Origin: Candidatus Aalborgiella aggregata
GTDB lineage: Bacteria > Pseudomonadota > Gammaproteobacteria > Burkholderiales > Burkholderiaceae_C
Assembly: GCA_016705065.1 (NCBI GenBank)
Contig: JADIYY010000002.1
Span: 310,001-374,000 of the forward strand
Direction of reading: 5' to 3'
Length of the DNA stretch: 64,000 nt
Each line of letters starts with the position of its first letter. Position 1 is the stretch's first letter. Both the position numbers and the translations under genes were made by a program. The notes under the pieces are model-generated. The model had not been told where the DNA came from, searched no databases, and saw only the letters and a list, made by a program, of their open reading frames with translations. Shown here piece by piece: positions 44,070 to 53,420 of the stretch.

Positions 44070-44706
44070 ATTGGTCGAAAATTTGATCAAAAAATCTGAT
44101 ATTTCTGGCATCATCCTCGCCGGTGGTCGCGCCAGCCGCATGGGTGGCGTCGACAAAGGTTTGCAATTGTTCAAAGGGGCACCTTTAGTGGCCAACGCCA
44201 TTGCGCGCTTACAGCCACAGGTCGCCCACCTCAACATCAGTGCCAACCGCAATGTGGATACTTACAAAACATTTGGCTTGCCGGTACTGACTGATGTTGC
44301 CAGATTGGATGCTGACGATTTCCAAGGACCGCTGGCTGGCTTTTTAACTGGCCTTGAAAATTGCACTACACCCTACCTCATGACAGCGCCATGCGACACG
44401 CCCTATTTTCCAATGGATGTTGCACAACGTTTGGCATCTGCACTGTTTGAAACCGAAGCCGACATTGCCATGGCATGCTCACCCGACGAGACAGGCAAGC
44501 TTTGTAATCAACCCGTGTTTTGTCTGCTCAAATGTGGCAAGAAGCGTGAATTGGCAGACAGCCTGCGTCAATTTTTAGCGCAAGGTGGTCGCAAAATTGG
44601 CGCTTGGACGGCTTTACACAAGCAAGTAAAAGTGTCTTTCAATTTACCACTTGACGATCCGCAAGCTTTCGCAAATTTGAACACATTGGCAGAATTGCAC
44701 ACATGA
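44062..44706 (+). CDS. mobA: Molybdenum cofactor guanylyltransferase
   Basis: Attaches GMP to molybdopterin to form the dinucleotide cofactor. The 214-residue protein starts at GTG 44062, inside the moaA end, and has the nucleotide-binding motif GIILAGGRASRMGGVDKGL (near 16-34) and DDFQGPLAG and TAPCDTPYFP. A TTG at 44071 is a possible alternative start. moeA overlaps its end by ATGA. Confidence 0.93.
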   Translation: MAKLVENLIKKSDISGIILAGGRASRMGGVDKGLQLFKGAPLVANAIARLQPQVAHLNISANRNVDTYKTFGLPVLTDVARLDADDFQGPLAGFLTGLENCTTPYLMTAPCDTPYFPMDVAQRLASALFETEADIAMACSPDETGKLCNQPVFCLLKCGKKRELADSLRQFLAQGGRKIGAWTALHKQVKVSFNLPLDDPQAFANLNTLAELHT

Positions 44707-46073
44707 AAACCATAGACCAAATCGCCGCCGAACTTGCTGGCTACGACCCCACTTCGTTGCGCGCTGACAAGGTCAATGCTTTTTTAGCCGAACTGGTCAG
44801 CCCTGTTACTCAGACTGAAACATTGCCATTGTTTGACGCTTTGGGCCGCGTGCTGGCGCAAGATGTGATTTCACTCATCAGCGTGCCCCCGCATGACAAC
44901 TCGGCCATGGACGGCTTTGCTTTTGATGGCGCACAGTTGCAAAGTAATCAGTCACTCACGCTGACTGTCATTGGCACCGCGCTGGCTGGCAAAGCATGGC
45001 AAGGCACAGTCAAGGCAGGCGAATGTGTCAAGATCATGACAGGCGCCATCATGCCAGAAGGTTTGAACACCGTGGTGCCACAAGAGATGGTCACGGTCGA
45101 GGAGACGCTCAATAACGACACCACATCAATTTCTACCATCAGCATTGCACCCAACACCTTGAACTTGGGCGACAACCGCCGCTTTGCTGGCGAAGACTTG
45201 ATGCAGGGCAAGCCAGCACTGTCGCAAGGCGACACATTAACACCCGCCGCATTGGGCTTGGTTGCCAGCTTGGGGCTGCCCAGCGTGACGGTATTTCGCA
45301 AACTGCGCGTGGCTTATTTTTCTACCGGTGACGAAATTTTGAGCTTAGGCCAAGCACCACGCGAAGGCGCTGTGTACGACAGCAACCGTTACACCGTGTT
45401 TGGTTTGCTCACACGCATGGGCTGCGAAGTCATCGACATGGGTGTGGTGCGTGACGAGCCTGCGCTTTTAGAAGCAGCTTTCATCCAAGCAGCCAGCACA
45501 GCCGATGCCATCATCACCAGTGGCGGCGTCAGCGTAGGCGAAGCCGATTACACACGCGCCATGATGAAAAAACTAGGGGCAGATTCGGGCGGCGTTGCTT
45601 TTTGGCGCATCGCCATGCGGCCAGGCAGACCCATGGCAGTAGGCCGTATCACTGCAAATAATAGGGCAAAAAGTGCCTCTAGCCGGTGTGATAATTGCCT
45701 AGACTGCTATGAAAACAATAGCGCTATCTTGTTTGGCTTGCCAGGCAACCCAGTCGCCGTGATGGTCCCCTTTTTGGCCTTTGTGCGCCCCGCCCTGCTG
45801 CGCATGATGGGTGCCAACGCCAAACCCTTACCGCTTTTAAAAGCCACCAGCCTCGAACCCATCCGCAAAAAACCTGGCCGCACCGAATACCAACGCGGCA
45901 TCGTCACCACCCAAGCCGATGGCAGCTTGCAAGTCAAAACCACAGGCAACCAAGGCTCTGGTGTGCTCAGTTCTATGTCCCAAGCCAACGGCCTCATCGT
46001 CCTGCACCACGACCAAGGTTCAGTCAATGTTGGCGATGCGGTGGATGTGATGATGTTTGAAGGTGTGATTTGA
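44703..46073 (+). CDS. moeA: Molybdopterin molybdenumtransferase, with in-frame repeat insertion
   Basis: Inserts molybdate into molybdopterin. The 456-residue protein is about 40 longer than E. coli MoeA. Domains are complete: PPHDNSAMDGFAF, GECVKIMTGAIMPEG, STGDEILSLG, DSNRYTVFGL, TSGGVSVGEADYT, and after the insert FGLPGNPVAVMVPFLAF. Between MAVGRI and LFGLPGNP lies an extra stretch of roughly 25 residues (NNRAKSASSRCDNCLDCYEN...), encoded by a copy of the interspersed repeat. It falls at a loop before a conserved strand and keeps the frame, so the enzyme may tolerate it. The extra three Cys are unusual. Confidence 0.93.
   Translation: MKTIDQIAAELAGYDPTSLRADKVNAFLAELVSPVTQTETLPLFDALGRVLAQDVISLISVPPHDNSAMDGFAFDGAQLQSNQSLTLTVIGTALAGKAWQGTVKAGECVKIMTGAIMPEGLNTVVPQEMVTVEETLNNDTTSISTISIAPNTLNLGDNRRFAGEDLMQGKPALSQGDTLTPAALGLVASLGLPSVTVFRKLRVAYFSTGDEILSLGQAPREGAVYDSNRYTVFGLLTRMGCEVIDMGVVRDEPALLEAAFIQAASTADAIITSGGVSVGEADYTRAMMKKLGADSGGVAFWRIAMRPGRPMAVGRITANNRAKSASSRCDNCLDCYENNSAILFGLPGNPVAVMVPFLAFVRPALLRMMGANAKPLPLLKATSLEPIRKKPGRTEYQRGIVTTQADGSLQVKTTGNQGSGVLSSMSQANGLIVLHHDQGSVNVGDAVDVMMFEGVI
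45666..45726 (+). repeat. Interspersed repeat, copy E, inside moeA
   Basis: Reads AGTGCCTCTAGCCGGTGTGA, then TAATTGCCTAGACTGCTATG and AAAACAATAGC. It aligns along its whole length with copies B and D, with several changes that keep the moeA frame open. It is the only copy found inside a gene in this window. Confidence 0.8.
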
Positions 46074-47521
46074 AATGAATTTTCAAGACTTTCAAGCCAA
46101 ATGGGGTGCAGGTGGCACGGCTGCTGGTTTGAATGAACGCCAAGGTGCGCAAGCGCACTTTATGGATTTGTGTGCGCTGTTGGGTGTGCCCACGCCCGGC
46201 AGCAGCGCACAAGATGGCACAGACGACTATATTTTTGAGCAAGACACTTTGCTCTTGGGCGAAGCACGCGGCTATGCCGATGTGTTCAAGCGTGGCTTTT
46301 TCGCTTGGGAAAACAAAGCGCCAGGTAAAGATTTAGACAAAGCGCTGAAGCAACTGCTGGGCTACAGCTTGGCGCTGAGCAACCCGCCGCTCTTGGTAGT
46401 GTGCAATCGCCACACCATACGAATCCACACCCAGTTTACGGGTCACCCCAGCGTGGTGCACACCATCACGCTGGACGAGCTGGCGCAACCCGAAAGCGCG
46501 CGCTGCTTAAGCGCGTTTGGGAAAATCCAGAATGGTTTCGCCCCAAACAAACCACACGCGACATCACCGAAGCCGCAGCCAAAAGCTTTGCCCTGTTGGC
46601 CGAGCAATTGCGCAACCGTGGCAAAACCAAAAATGCAGAAGGCCAAGTCACTGGCGGTGCTGACCCTGAAGTGGTGGCGCATTTTTTAACGCAATGCCTG
46701 TTTTGCTTTTTTGCCGAAGACGTTGAACTCTTGCCACGGCGCATGTTTGAAGGGCTGGTGAACAACCGCAAGTTGACCGCTGACCAACTGTCTGTGGGCT
46801 TGCGCAACCTGTTTACCACCATGCGTGACGGCGGCTTGTATGGCAACGACGACATTCCTTGGTTCAACGGTGGCTTGTTCAAAAAAATTGCCGTGCCCGC
46901 GCTCACCATCATGGACGTGACCGAGCTGCGCAATGCCGCGTCGCTGAACTGGACCGCCATTGACGTGTCCATCTTCGGCACCCTGTTTGAACGCGGCTTA
47001 GACCCGAAAAAACGCAGCCAATTGGGCGCGCACTACACCGACACCGCCACCATTGCGCGCATCATCGACCCTGTGGTGCGCCGTCCACTGCTACAAAAAT
47101 GGGAGCAAACTAGGCAAGAAATACGCCGGCTGATGTCACTTTCTAAGGCTAAAAACGACAAGCACCACAAACTTGCCAAGGCTGCCTTTGTAAAGTGGTT
47201 AGAAGATTTACGTGCCTTTCGCATTCTTGACCCTGCGTGTGGCAGTGGCAACTTTTTGTTTTTGGGTTTGAAGGTGTTGAAAGACATCGAACACGCCAGC
47301 CACATCGAAGCCGTGGCGCTTGGCCTAGACCGCGAAACCGATCTGGTCACCGGCCCGCACAACATGCTGGGCATAGAGCTGAACGAATACGCCGCAGAGC
47401 TGGCGCGGGTGTCGGTATGGATAGGCGAGCTGCAATGGCGGCTCACCCACGGCTACGAATTCAAAACCAACCCGGTGCTAGAACCCCTAGATTGCATAGA
47501 GTGCCGCGATGCGCTCTTGAA

Positions 47522-47544
47522 GTTCAAGCCTGAGCCAGTCGAAG
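47522..47544 (-). repeat. Degenerate TTCGAC-GGCTCAG repeat in coding sequence
   Basis: The minus strand reads CTTCGACTGGCTCAGGCTTG then AAC, resembling the repeat at 48634 with changes. It encodes FKPEPVEA just before the NPPF motif of the methylase, where relatives seem to have shorter loops. Assignment is tentative. Confidence 0.4.
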
Positions 47545-48633
47545 CCGATTGGCCAAAAGCCAGCGTAGTTGTTGGCAACCCACCGTTTTTGGGTGGTAGC
47601 AAAAAGCGCCGCGAATTGGGCGATGCGTACTTTGAAGCGCTGGACAGCGTGTTCACAGGCCGCGTGCCAGGCGGTGCGGATTTGGTGTGCTATTGGTTTG
47701 ACAAAGCACTCAAAGCAATTGAAAGCAATGGCTTGGGCGCGGCAGGTTTGGTAACGACGCAGAGCATCCGCAGCGGCTCCAACCGCGTTGTATTGGAAGC
47801 CATCTGCGAGAAAACCAAGATTTTTGACGCTTGGAGTGACGAAGCCTGGGTCAACGATGGCGCAGCCGTTCGGGTGTCTTTGGTGAGTTTTGGCTGGGGT
47901 GAAGGCTACTTTTTGAACGGGCTAAGGGTTGACGGCATCAATGCTGAATTGAGCAACGCGACTGACATGACGCTGGCAAAACCTTTGGCTGAAAACGCGA
48001 ACAGCAGCTTTGAAGGCACTAAAAAGTACGGCGATTTTGATATTTCAGGCGAATTGGCACGCCAATGGCTGCGACAGCCTAACCCAAATGGCAAACCGAA
48101 CTCTAAAGTCGTGAAACCATGGCGAAATGGGCAAGACTTGACCCGCCGCGCCAGTGATATTGGATTGTTGACTACGGGGAATGACAGAGGCGGACGCCGC
48201 GAATTGGAGCACCTTTTCACTTGGCAGTCACGTAAAACCTGCGCGGTGGCAACGTTAGTAACGAACTCAGACGGCTTTGGTGGCTCATGAAAGACCGCGT
48301 TTCTATGCGAACTGCCTGAAAGGTTTACCGCGCTACATTGCGACTTCGCGTCTCAAAACACCGAGTTTTTGCATTTTAGATCAAACGAGCTCCAGATACG
48401 CGCTTAAACGTCATTTCACGCGCTGACGATGCCTCATTTGGCATCCTCTCAAGCCGATTCCACGAAGTTTGGTCATTACGCATGCTCCATGCACGGTGTA
48501 GGCAACGACCCGACGTACAACGCCAAATCGTGCTTCGAAACCTTTCCCTTCCCCACCAACCTCACCCCAAAAGATACAGCTAGTCAGCAAACCCGCACTT
48601 TGGACAGTGGCGCGGTGGTGCCTGTGTTGCAGG

Positions 48634-48657
48634 CTTCGACAGGCTCAGCCCGAACGG
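48634..48657 (+). repeat. TTCGACAGGCTCAGCC repeat in coding sequence
   Basis: CTTCGACAGGCTCAGCCCGA followed by ACGG is a short palindromic-type repeat that I know as scattered through many proteobacterial genomes. Here it is read in frame as ASTGSARTE within the end of the R-M gene. Confidence 0.65.
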
Positions 48658-49023
48658 AGGAAGCGGTACAGGCGATTGCGCAGGCGGCGTTCAAACTCAA
48701 TGCGCTGCGCGAAAACTGGTTGAACCCGCCTGAGTGGACACAGCGCATACCTGAGGTGATTCCGCTGGGCATGACGCACTCGCCCTACCCTGACCGCATT
48801 GTTGCCAAAGCCGGTCATGAGAAAGATTTGAGTGAGCGCACCCTTACCAAGCTCTACAACGCCCGCCCCGCGTGGCTGGACGCCGCGCACAAAGCGCTGG
48901 ACATGGCGGTGGCACACGCATATGGCTGGGCGGACTACAGCCCTGAGATGCCCGATGAAACGATTTTGCAACGCCTGCTGGCGCTGAATGTTGAGCGCAG
49001 TGCTCAGACATAAAACACTGTTT

Positions 49024-49086
49024 TGCTATATATTTAATAGCACATTAGGCAATAAATACGCCGGATACAGCCCGATTTTTCATACA
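49024..49086 (-). repeat. Interspersed repeat, copy F (GGCTGTATCCGG subtype)
   Basis: On the minus strand it reads GAAAAATCGGGCTGTATCCG, GCGTATTTATTGCCTAATGT and GCTATTAAATATATAGCA. It matches copy A at 1.9 kb almost base for base. It separates the R-M remnant from the polyene cluster. Confidence 0.85.
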
Positions 49087-49107
49087 AAATTGCCAGAACA
49101 CCTAATT

Positions 49108-49138
49108 AACAAGCAAAAGCGCAGGTAAAATGCTTGTT
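49108..49138 (+). promoter_or_regulatory. Inverted repeat in the promoter region of the polyene cluster
   Basis: AACAAGCA and TGCTTGTT are exact inverses separated by 15 bases, 34 bases before the first gene of the cluster. TAAAAT inside the loop could serve as a -10 element. A regulator binding site is a fair guess; no regulator gene is adjacent. Confidence 0.4.
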
Positions 49139-49171
49139 TAGCTTAAAAATACCAACTTTTATCGCCCTTTT

Positions 49172-49435
49172 ATGACAGACACCAATTTGCAACTTGAAGT
49201 GGCTCAACTGATTGTTGAATCCTTGAATCTCGATATCGCCGCTGCCGACATTGCGCCTGATGCGCCTTTGTATGGTGATGGTTTGGGCTTGGATTCGATT
49301 GATATTCTTGAACTGTCGTTGGCGATTTCCAAGCGCTATGGCTTGCAACTGAAGGCTGATAACCAAGACAACAATGTCATTTTCAGCTCTTTGGCGCATT
49401 TGACCAACCATATCGCAGCACAGCGCACCAGCTGA
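49172..49435 (+). CDS. Acyl carrier protein of aryl polyene cluster
   Basis: Carries the growing polyene chain on a phosphopantetheine arm. The 87-residue acidic protein has the attachment motif GLGLDSIDILEL with Ser near residue 43. It is the first gene of a run of 13 closely spaced plus-strand genes typical of aryl polyene pigment clusters. Those clusters usually have two such carriers; only one is seen here. Its stop overlaps the next start. Confidence 0.88.
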   Translation: MTDTNLQLEVAQLIVESLNLDIAAADIAPDAPLYGDGLGLDSIDILELSLAISKRYGLQLKADNQDNNVIFSSLAHLTNHIAAQRTS

Positions 49436-50124
49436 TGTCTGAGAGCAAGCTCACCCCTCGCACCCCTGTGCTGCGCTGGGTAGGTTTTGCACTGCTCTTG
49501 CTGGCCTTTCCGGTGCTGGCGCACTACATGATTGTGACCTCACAAACCGGCCCGCTGGGCGCAGCAGTGGCTTTGCTGCCTGTCACAGTGATGAGCATCG
49601 TTTTTGCTTGGAAATCAGCACACACTTGGATATGGCTGACTTTGATAGGCGCCGTGTTGGCCACAATCTTTGCCAATTTGCATTGGCTAGACCAACGCCA
49701 CGGCATGCTGTATTGGCTGCAAGAAGCGAGTTTTCAAAGCCTGCTTTTCATCACCTTTGCACGTACATTGTTTGCCGGCAGAAAGCCGCTTTGCACCGAA
49801 TTTGCCGAAATGGCGCATGGTGAAATATCACCCAAGCACGCGCACTATGCAATGCAAATCACCTGGGCTTGGTCGGCATTTTTTGGGGCGATGGTGTTGA
49901 TTTCTACCTTATTGTTTTTCTTCACACCGTTGCCGGTGTGGTCGGTGTTTTCCAACTTTTTGTACTTGCCGCTGGTGTTGCTGATGCTCACAGTTGAATT
50001 GTTGGTGCGCAGAAAGCGCTTGCCTGAAATGTACGGTAACCGCTTTTGGGAATCGTTCAAAATATCGTGGAACAGCGTGCGCAACAAGCGTGCCGACAAT
50101 GAAACTCGCAGGAGCGACGCTTGA
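49435..50124 (+). CDS. COG4648-like membrane protein of polyene cluster
   Basis: A 229-residue inner-membrane protein with about six hydrophobic segments (near 12-32, 40-58, 66-84, 97-110, 143-164 and 168-190) and a basic tail. Proteins of this type regularly follow the carrier protein in aryl polyene clusters; their function is unknown, possibly in membrane assembly of the synthase. The next gene starts inside its stop codon region. Confidence 0.78.
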   Translation: MSESKLTPRTPVLRWVGFALLLLAFPVLAHYMIVTSQTGPLGAAVALLPVTVMSIVFAWKSAHTWIWLTLIGAVLATIFANLHWLDQRHGMLYWLQEASFQSLLFITFARTLFAGRKPLCTEFAEMAHGEISPKHAHYAMQITWAWSAFFGAMVLISTLLFFFTPLPVWSVFSNFLYLPLVLLMLTVELLVRRKRLPEMYGNRFWESFKISWNSVRNKRADNETRRSDA

Positions 50125-51503
50125 ATAAGTTGTCAAACAAATTATCTTTGGTTGGCCATCAGCATGCCGACCAAATCGTGGCATGGCAAGGCACGCGCGC
50201 TATTCCCTTGGCGCAGTTTTTAGCGGATGTGAACACCGTTAAAAATCAATTACCCAACAGCCAGCACATTTTCAACATGTGTGCCGACCGCTACCACTTT
50301 GCCGTGGGTTTGGCGGCGGCGATTGTGACGGGTCGAATCAGTTTGTTACCGTCCACACACACCCCCGACATGGTGCGGCAAATGCAAGTTTTTGCACCCG
50401 ATGTGTTTTGCTTGCATGATTTGGTGCACTGCGAAATTGACTTGCCGAAGTTTCAATTTCCGGAACTAACAGCAAACGCAACGACCATTGATTCGGCGAC
50501 TGATTCGACTATTGATTCGAGCTTAAACATTCCACAAATCGACAGTGCACAATTGGTGGCGATAGTGTTCACTTCTGGCTCTACCGGTACACCGGTGCCG
50601 CACCACAAATATTGGGGTACTTTGCAAAGTTCGGTTCTAGCCGAAGCCAAGCGCATTGGTTTACCCAAAGAACCCAATTCGGGCACCATCATTGGCACCG
50701 TGCCAGCGCAGCACATGTATGGACTGGAATCGTCTGTGCTGCTTGCACTGCAAAGCGGCCATGCCTTGAGCAGCAAACAACCGTTTTACCCAGCCGATAT
50801 TGTTTGTGCATTAGAAAGCGTACCCGCACCACGGATATTGGTATCTACACCCGTGCACATGCGCATGCTGTTGGAAGCCAAAGTTGACATACCTGAAGTT
50901 GCGCTGATATTGTCTGCCACGGCGCCGTTGTCGCTCGCCTTGGCGCAAGAGCTAGAGCAACAACTCAACGCGCCACTGCAAGAAATTTACGGCAGCACAG
51001 AAACCGGCACGATAGCAACCCGACGCCCGACACAAACCGATGCATGGCATTTGTTTGATGAGGTCGAATTGATTCAGCAAGATGGGCAAACGTTTTCAAC
51101 TGGTGGTCAAGCGCTGGGCAAAGTGGTCATGAACGATGTGATTGAGTTGAAACAAGACAAGCGCTTTTTGCTGCAAGGCAGAACAGCTGATTTGATCAAC
51201 ATTGCAGGCAGACGCAGCTCTATCACGCACCTGAACCACCAGCTCAACAGCATTCTTGGTGTGCTGGATGGCACTTTCTACATGCCCGATGACGATTCGC
51301 CCGACCATGTGGTGCGCCTAATGGCCTGTGTGGTTGCACCCACTTTAACATCACAGCAGATCATTGCCGCTTTGCGCGAATTGGTCGCACCCGTTTTCAT
51401 TCCACGCCCTCTGTTCATTGTGCCCGCCTTGCCGCGTAACAGCACAGGCAAACTACCGCGTGAAGCATTGAAAACAATGATTCAATCTTTAATAAAACCG
51501 TGA
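50121..51503 (+). CDS. AMP-dependent acyl/aryl ligase of polyene cluster
   Basis: Would activate the aryl starter acid as an adenylate and load it onto the carrier protein. The 460-residue ANL-fold protein has FTSGSTGTPVPHHK (near 150-163), EIYGSTETGTIA and the C-terminal GRTADLINIAGRR and RNSTGKLPREAL motifs with the catalytic Lys. The start is TTG at 50121 with AGGAG upstream, overlapping the previous stop. Family members serve as ApeH-like ligases. Confidence 0.88.
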   Translation: MNKLSNKLSLVGHQHADQIVAWQGTRAIPLAQFLADVNTVKNQLPNSQHIFNMCADRYHFAVGLAAAIVTGRISLLPSTHTPDMVRQMQVFAPDVFCLHDLVHCEIDLPKFQFPELTANATTIDSATDSTIDSSLNIPQIDSAQLVAIVFTSGSTGTPVPHHKYWGTLQSSVLAEAKRIGLPKEPNSGTIIGTVPAQHMYGLESSVLLALQSGHALSSKQPFYPADIVCALESVPAPRILVSTPVHMRMLLEAKVDIPEVALILSATAPLSLALAQELEQQLNAPLQEIYGSTETGTIATRRPTQTDAWHLFDEVELIQQDGQTFSTGGQALGKVVMNDVIELKQDKRFLLQGRTADLINIAGRRSSITHLNHQLNSILGVLDGTFYMPDDDSPDHVVRLMACVVAPTLTSQQIIAALRELVAPVFIPRPLFIVPALPRNSTGKLPREALKTMIQSLIKP

Positions 51504-51519
51504 TATCCGCCAAACCGCT

Positions 51520-51849
51520 TTGACTACCTTGAACTTGCAAATTCCAGTACAACACCCCGCGTTTGCAGGGCACTTTCCAGGCGCACCCATTGTGCCCGGC
51601 GTGGTCTTGCTCGACACGGCTTTGCAAGCGATTGCCGTGGCAGAAAATTTGCTACTCGATCAATACGAATTGAGTTCAGTCAAATTCTTAAGCCCACTGA
51701 GTCCCGCTGACAGTGAAAACAGCGGAAAAGACCACATACACATTTCCTTAGATTACAAACGAACAAGCGAACAACGCATTCAATTTGACATCGTGTGTGG
51801 CGAGCGAAAAATTGTCAATGCCTCGGTCAACTTAAAGGGTGCGGTATGA
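51520..51849 (+). CDS. FabZ/ApeI-like 3-hydroxyacyl-ACP dehydratase
   Basis: A 109-residue hot-dog protein with the dehydratase motif HPAFAGHFPGAPIVPGVVLL then DTAL, in which the His and the downstream acidic residue match FabZ. It would dehydrate the hydroxyacyl intermediate in each polyene cycle. The start is unclear: TTG at 51520 is used, since no ATG is available. The next gene overlaps its stop (ATGA). Confidence 0.82.
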   Translation: MTTLNLQIPVQHPAFAGHFPGAPIVPGVVLLDTALQAIAVAENLLLDQYELSSVKFLSPLSPADSENSGKDHIHISLDYKRTSEQRIQFDIVCGERKIVNASVNLKGAV

Positions 51850-52766
51850 GCGAAGCGGAATGGACCAATCGCCCTGAGCGCAGCAATATGCTGATGCTTC
51901 GCGTGATGACTTGGATTTCCTTGCGTTTGGGTCGATCAGCAGGTCGTGTTGTTCTTTATGGCATCGCGCTGTATTTCCTGCTGTTCTCAGCCAAAAGCCG
52001 TCAGGCATCGCGCGCGTATTTGCGCAGGGTATTGGGGCGAGAAGCATCATGGCTAGACATGTACAAACAGGTGTTCAGCTTTGCATCAACCATCCATGAC
52101 CGCATTTATTTGATTAACCAGCGCTTTGATCTGTTCAACATAGAAATCATTGGCCGAAATTATTTGGACGACTTGGTGGCTGAAAAGCGCGGCCTCTTTC
52201 TCATGGGTGCGCACATGGGCAGCTTTGAAGTGATTCAAGCCATTGGTCGGCAAGAAACTGATTTGAATGTGAGCATTGTGATGCACGAAGACAATGCCTT
52301 GAAAATCAATGCCATGCTGGCCAGCATCAACCCGAATGCGGTGACCGACATCATCAGCATGGGGCGTGTGGACTCCATACTCAAGGTACGCGAAAAACTG
52401 TCGCAAGGCACTGTGATTGGCATGTTGGCAGATCGCACTTTGGGTGGCGATGTGTTGCAACCGGTGAAATTTTTAGGCGATACCGTGCACTTTCCGACCG
52501 GTTCATTTCGCATGGCAGCTTTGTTGCGTCAGCGTGTGGTATTCATGGTGGGGCTTTATTTGGGTGGCAACCGTTACCAAATCAATTTCGAACCATTGGC
52601 AGACTTTAGCCAAGTGAGCGCCGCACAGCAAGGCGAAGCTGTAGCGCAAGCGGTGAAAGATTACACCCAGTTACTGGAGAAGTATTGCCGCATGGCTCCC
52701 TATAATTGGTTTAACTTTTTTGATTTTTGGCAAATACCATCTTCACAATCACAGCAACAAACATGA
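51846..52766 (+). CDS. LpxL-like lysophospholipid acyltransferase
   Basis: The 306-residue membrane-associated acyltransferase resembles LpxL/HtrB enzymes. It has an N-terminal hydrophobic stretch, GAHMGSFEVIQAIG in place of the HX4D motif (His then Glu), and GMLADRTLGGDVLQPVKFLG. In aryl polyene clusters such a protein is thought to attach the polyene to a lipid anchor. The start at 51846 overlaps the previous gene's stop. No separate glycosyltransferase domain is fused, unlike in some clusters. Confidence 0.82.
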   Translation: MSEAEWTNRPERSNMLMLRVMTWISLRLGRSAGRVVLYGIALYFLLFSAKSRQASRAYLRRVLGREASWLDMYKQVFSFASTIHDRIYLINQRFDLFNIEIIGRNYLDDLVAEKRGLFLMGAHMGSFEVIQAIGRQETDLNVSIVMHEDNALKINAMLASINPNAVTDIISMGRVDSILKVREKLSQGTVIGMLADRTLGGDVLQPVKFLGDTVHFPTGSFRMAALLRQRVVFMVGLYLGGNRYQINFEPLADFSQVSAAQQGEAVAQAVKDYTQLLEKYCRMAPYNWFNFFDFWQIPSSQSQQQT

Positions 52767-53392
52767 GTTTTGCTTTTCACGCTTTCCGTCCTGCACTTTA
52801 CCGCCCTGTCCTGATGGCTTGCACGCTGTGCTGGTCCTTGGTTTATGCACCATTGATTCAAGCTGCTGAGTGGAACATAGATCAATTGATGCATGGTCTT
52901 GCGCAAATCAAATCGGGACATGTCAGCTTTGTTGAAACCAAAACCATGGCAATTTTGGATCGCCCATTGGTGGCATCAGGCGACATGATTTATACAGCGC
53001 CCGACAAACTGGAGAAGCGCACGCTGAAACCTAAGCCTGAGACCATGCAAATCAACGGCAATCAACTGCTGGTTGAAAAGGGCAAACAAAAGCACCAGGT
53101 TCAGTTGCAAGACTTCCCAGAACTCGCCGCTTTTATTGACAGCATTCGCGGGACGCTGGCGGGTGACCGCAAAGCCTTAGAGCGCAACTACCTCCTCAGT
53201 CTGGAAGGCAGTGAAGCGTCTTGGACACTGCAATTGATACCTACCAACAGCAAGATGAAGCAGGTAGTTGCGCAAATTCGCATCAGTGGCGTGCGTGATG
53301 AAGTGCGCAGCATCAGCATTACACAAGCAGATGGTGACAGCTCGCGCATGTTGATTGAAAAAATCGTACCGCCCAAATTGGCTGCCCAGTGA
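52763..53392 (+). CDS. LolA-like periplasmic carrier protein
   Basis: A 209-residue secreted protein with a signal peptide (about 37 residues, ending IQAAE) and a LolA-related fold (HVSFVETKTMAILDRPLVAS, GDMIYTAPDKLEK, LTLQLIP-like strands). Cluster-specific LolA relatives are believed to ferry the lipidated polyene across the periplasm. The start overlaps the previous stop by ATGA. The chromosomal housekeeping lolA is presumably elsewhere. Confidence 0.84.
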   Translation: MSFAFHAFRPALYRPVLMACTLCWSLVYAPLIQAAEWNIDQLMHGLAQIKSGHVSFVETKTMAILDRPLVASGDMIYTAPDKLEKRTLKPKPETMQINGNQLLVEKGKQKHQVQLQDFPELAAFIDSIRGTLAGDRKALERNYLLSLEGSEASWTLQLIPTNSKMKQVVAQIRISGVRDEVRSISITQADGDSSRMLIEKIVPPKLAAQ

Positions 53393-53420
53393 GTTTGTTT
53401 TGAAACCCAACGCCGCACCA

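Larger units (their letters stand above)
46075..49013 (+). pseudogene. MmeI-like type II restriction-modification enzyme, multiply frameshifted
   Basis: A single-chain enzyme combining nuclease, N6-adenine methylase and target recognition. Nuclease-like residues (FAWENKAPGKDLDKALKQLL) appear near residues 80-100. The first frame ends after LDELAQPE; one extra A at 46493-46495 restores KRALLKRVWENPEWF. The methylase domain is complete, with ILDPACGSGNFLFLGL and VVVGNPPFLGG. From about 48165 the conserved sequence hops between all three frames (GMTEADAANWS; APFHLAV; RFYANCLKGLPRYIATSRL; SRADDASFGILSSRFHEVW; HGVGNDPTY...CFETFPFP). At least five shifts fall within about 320 bases, so it cannot make a full protein. 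It starts one base after moeA and ends beside repeat F. Confidence 0.82.
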
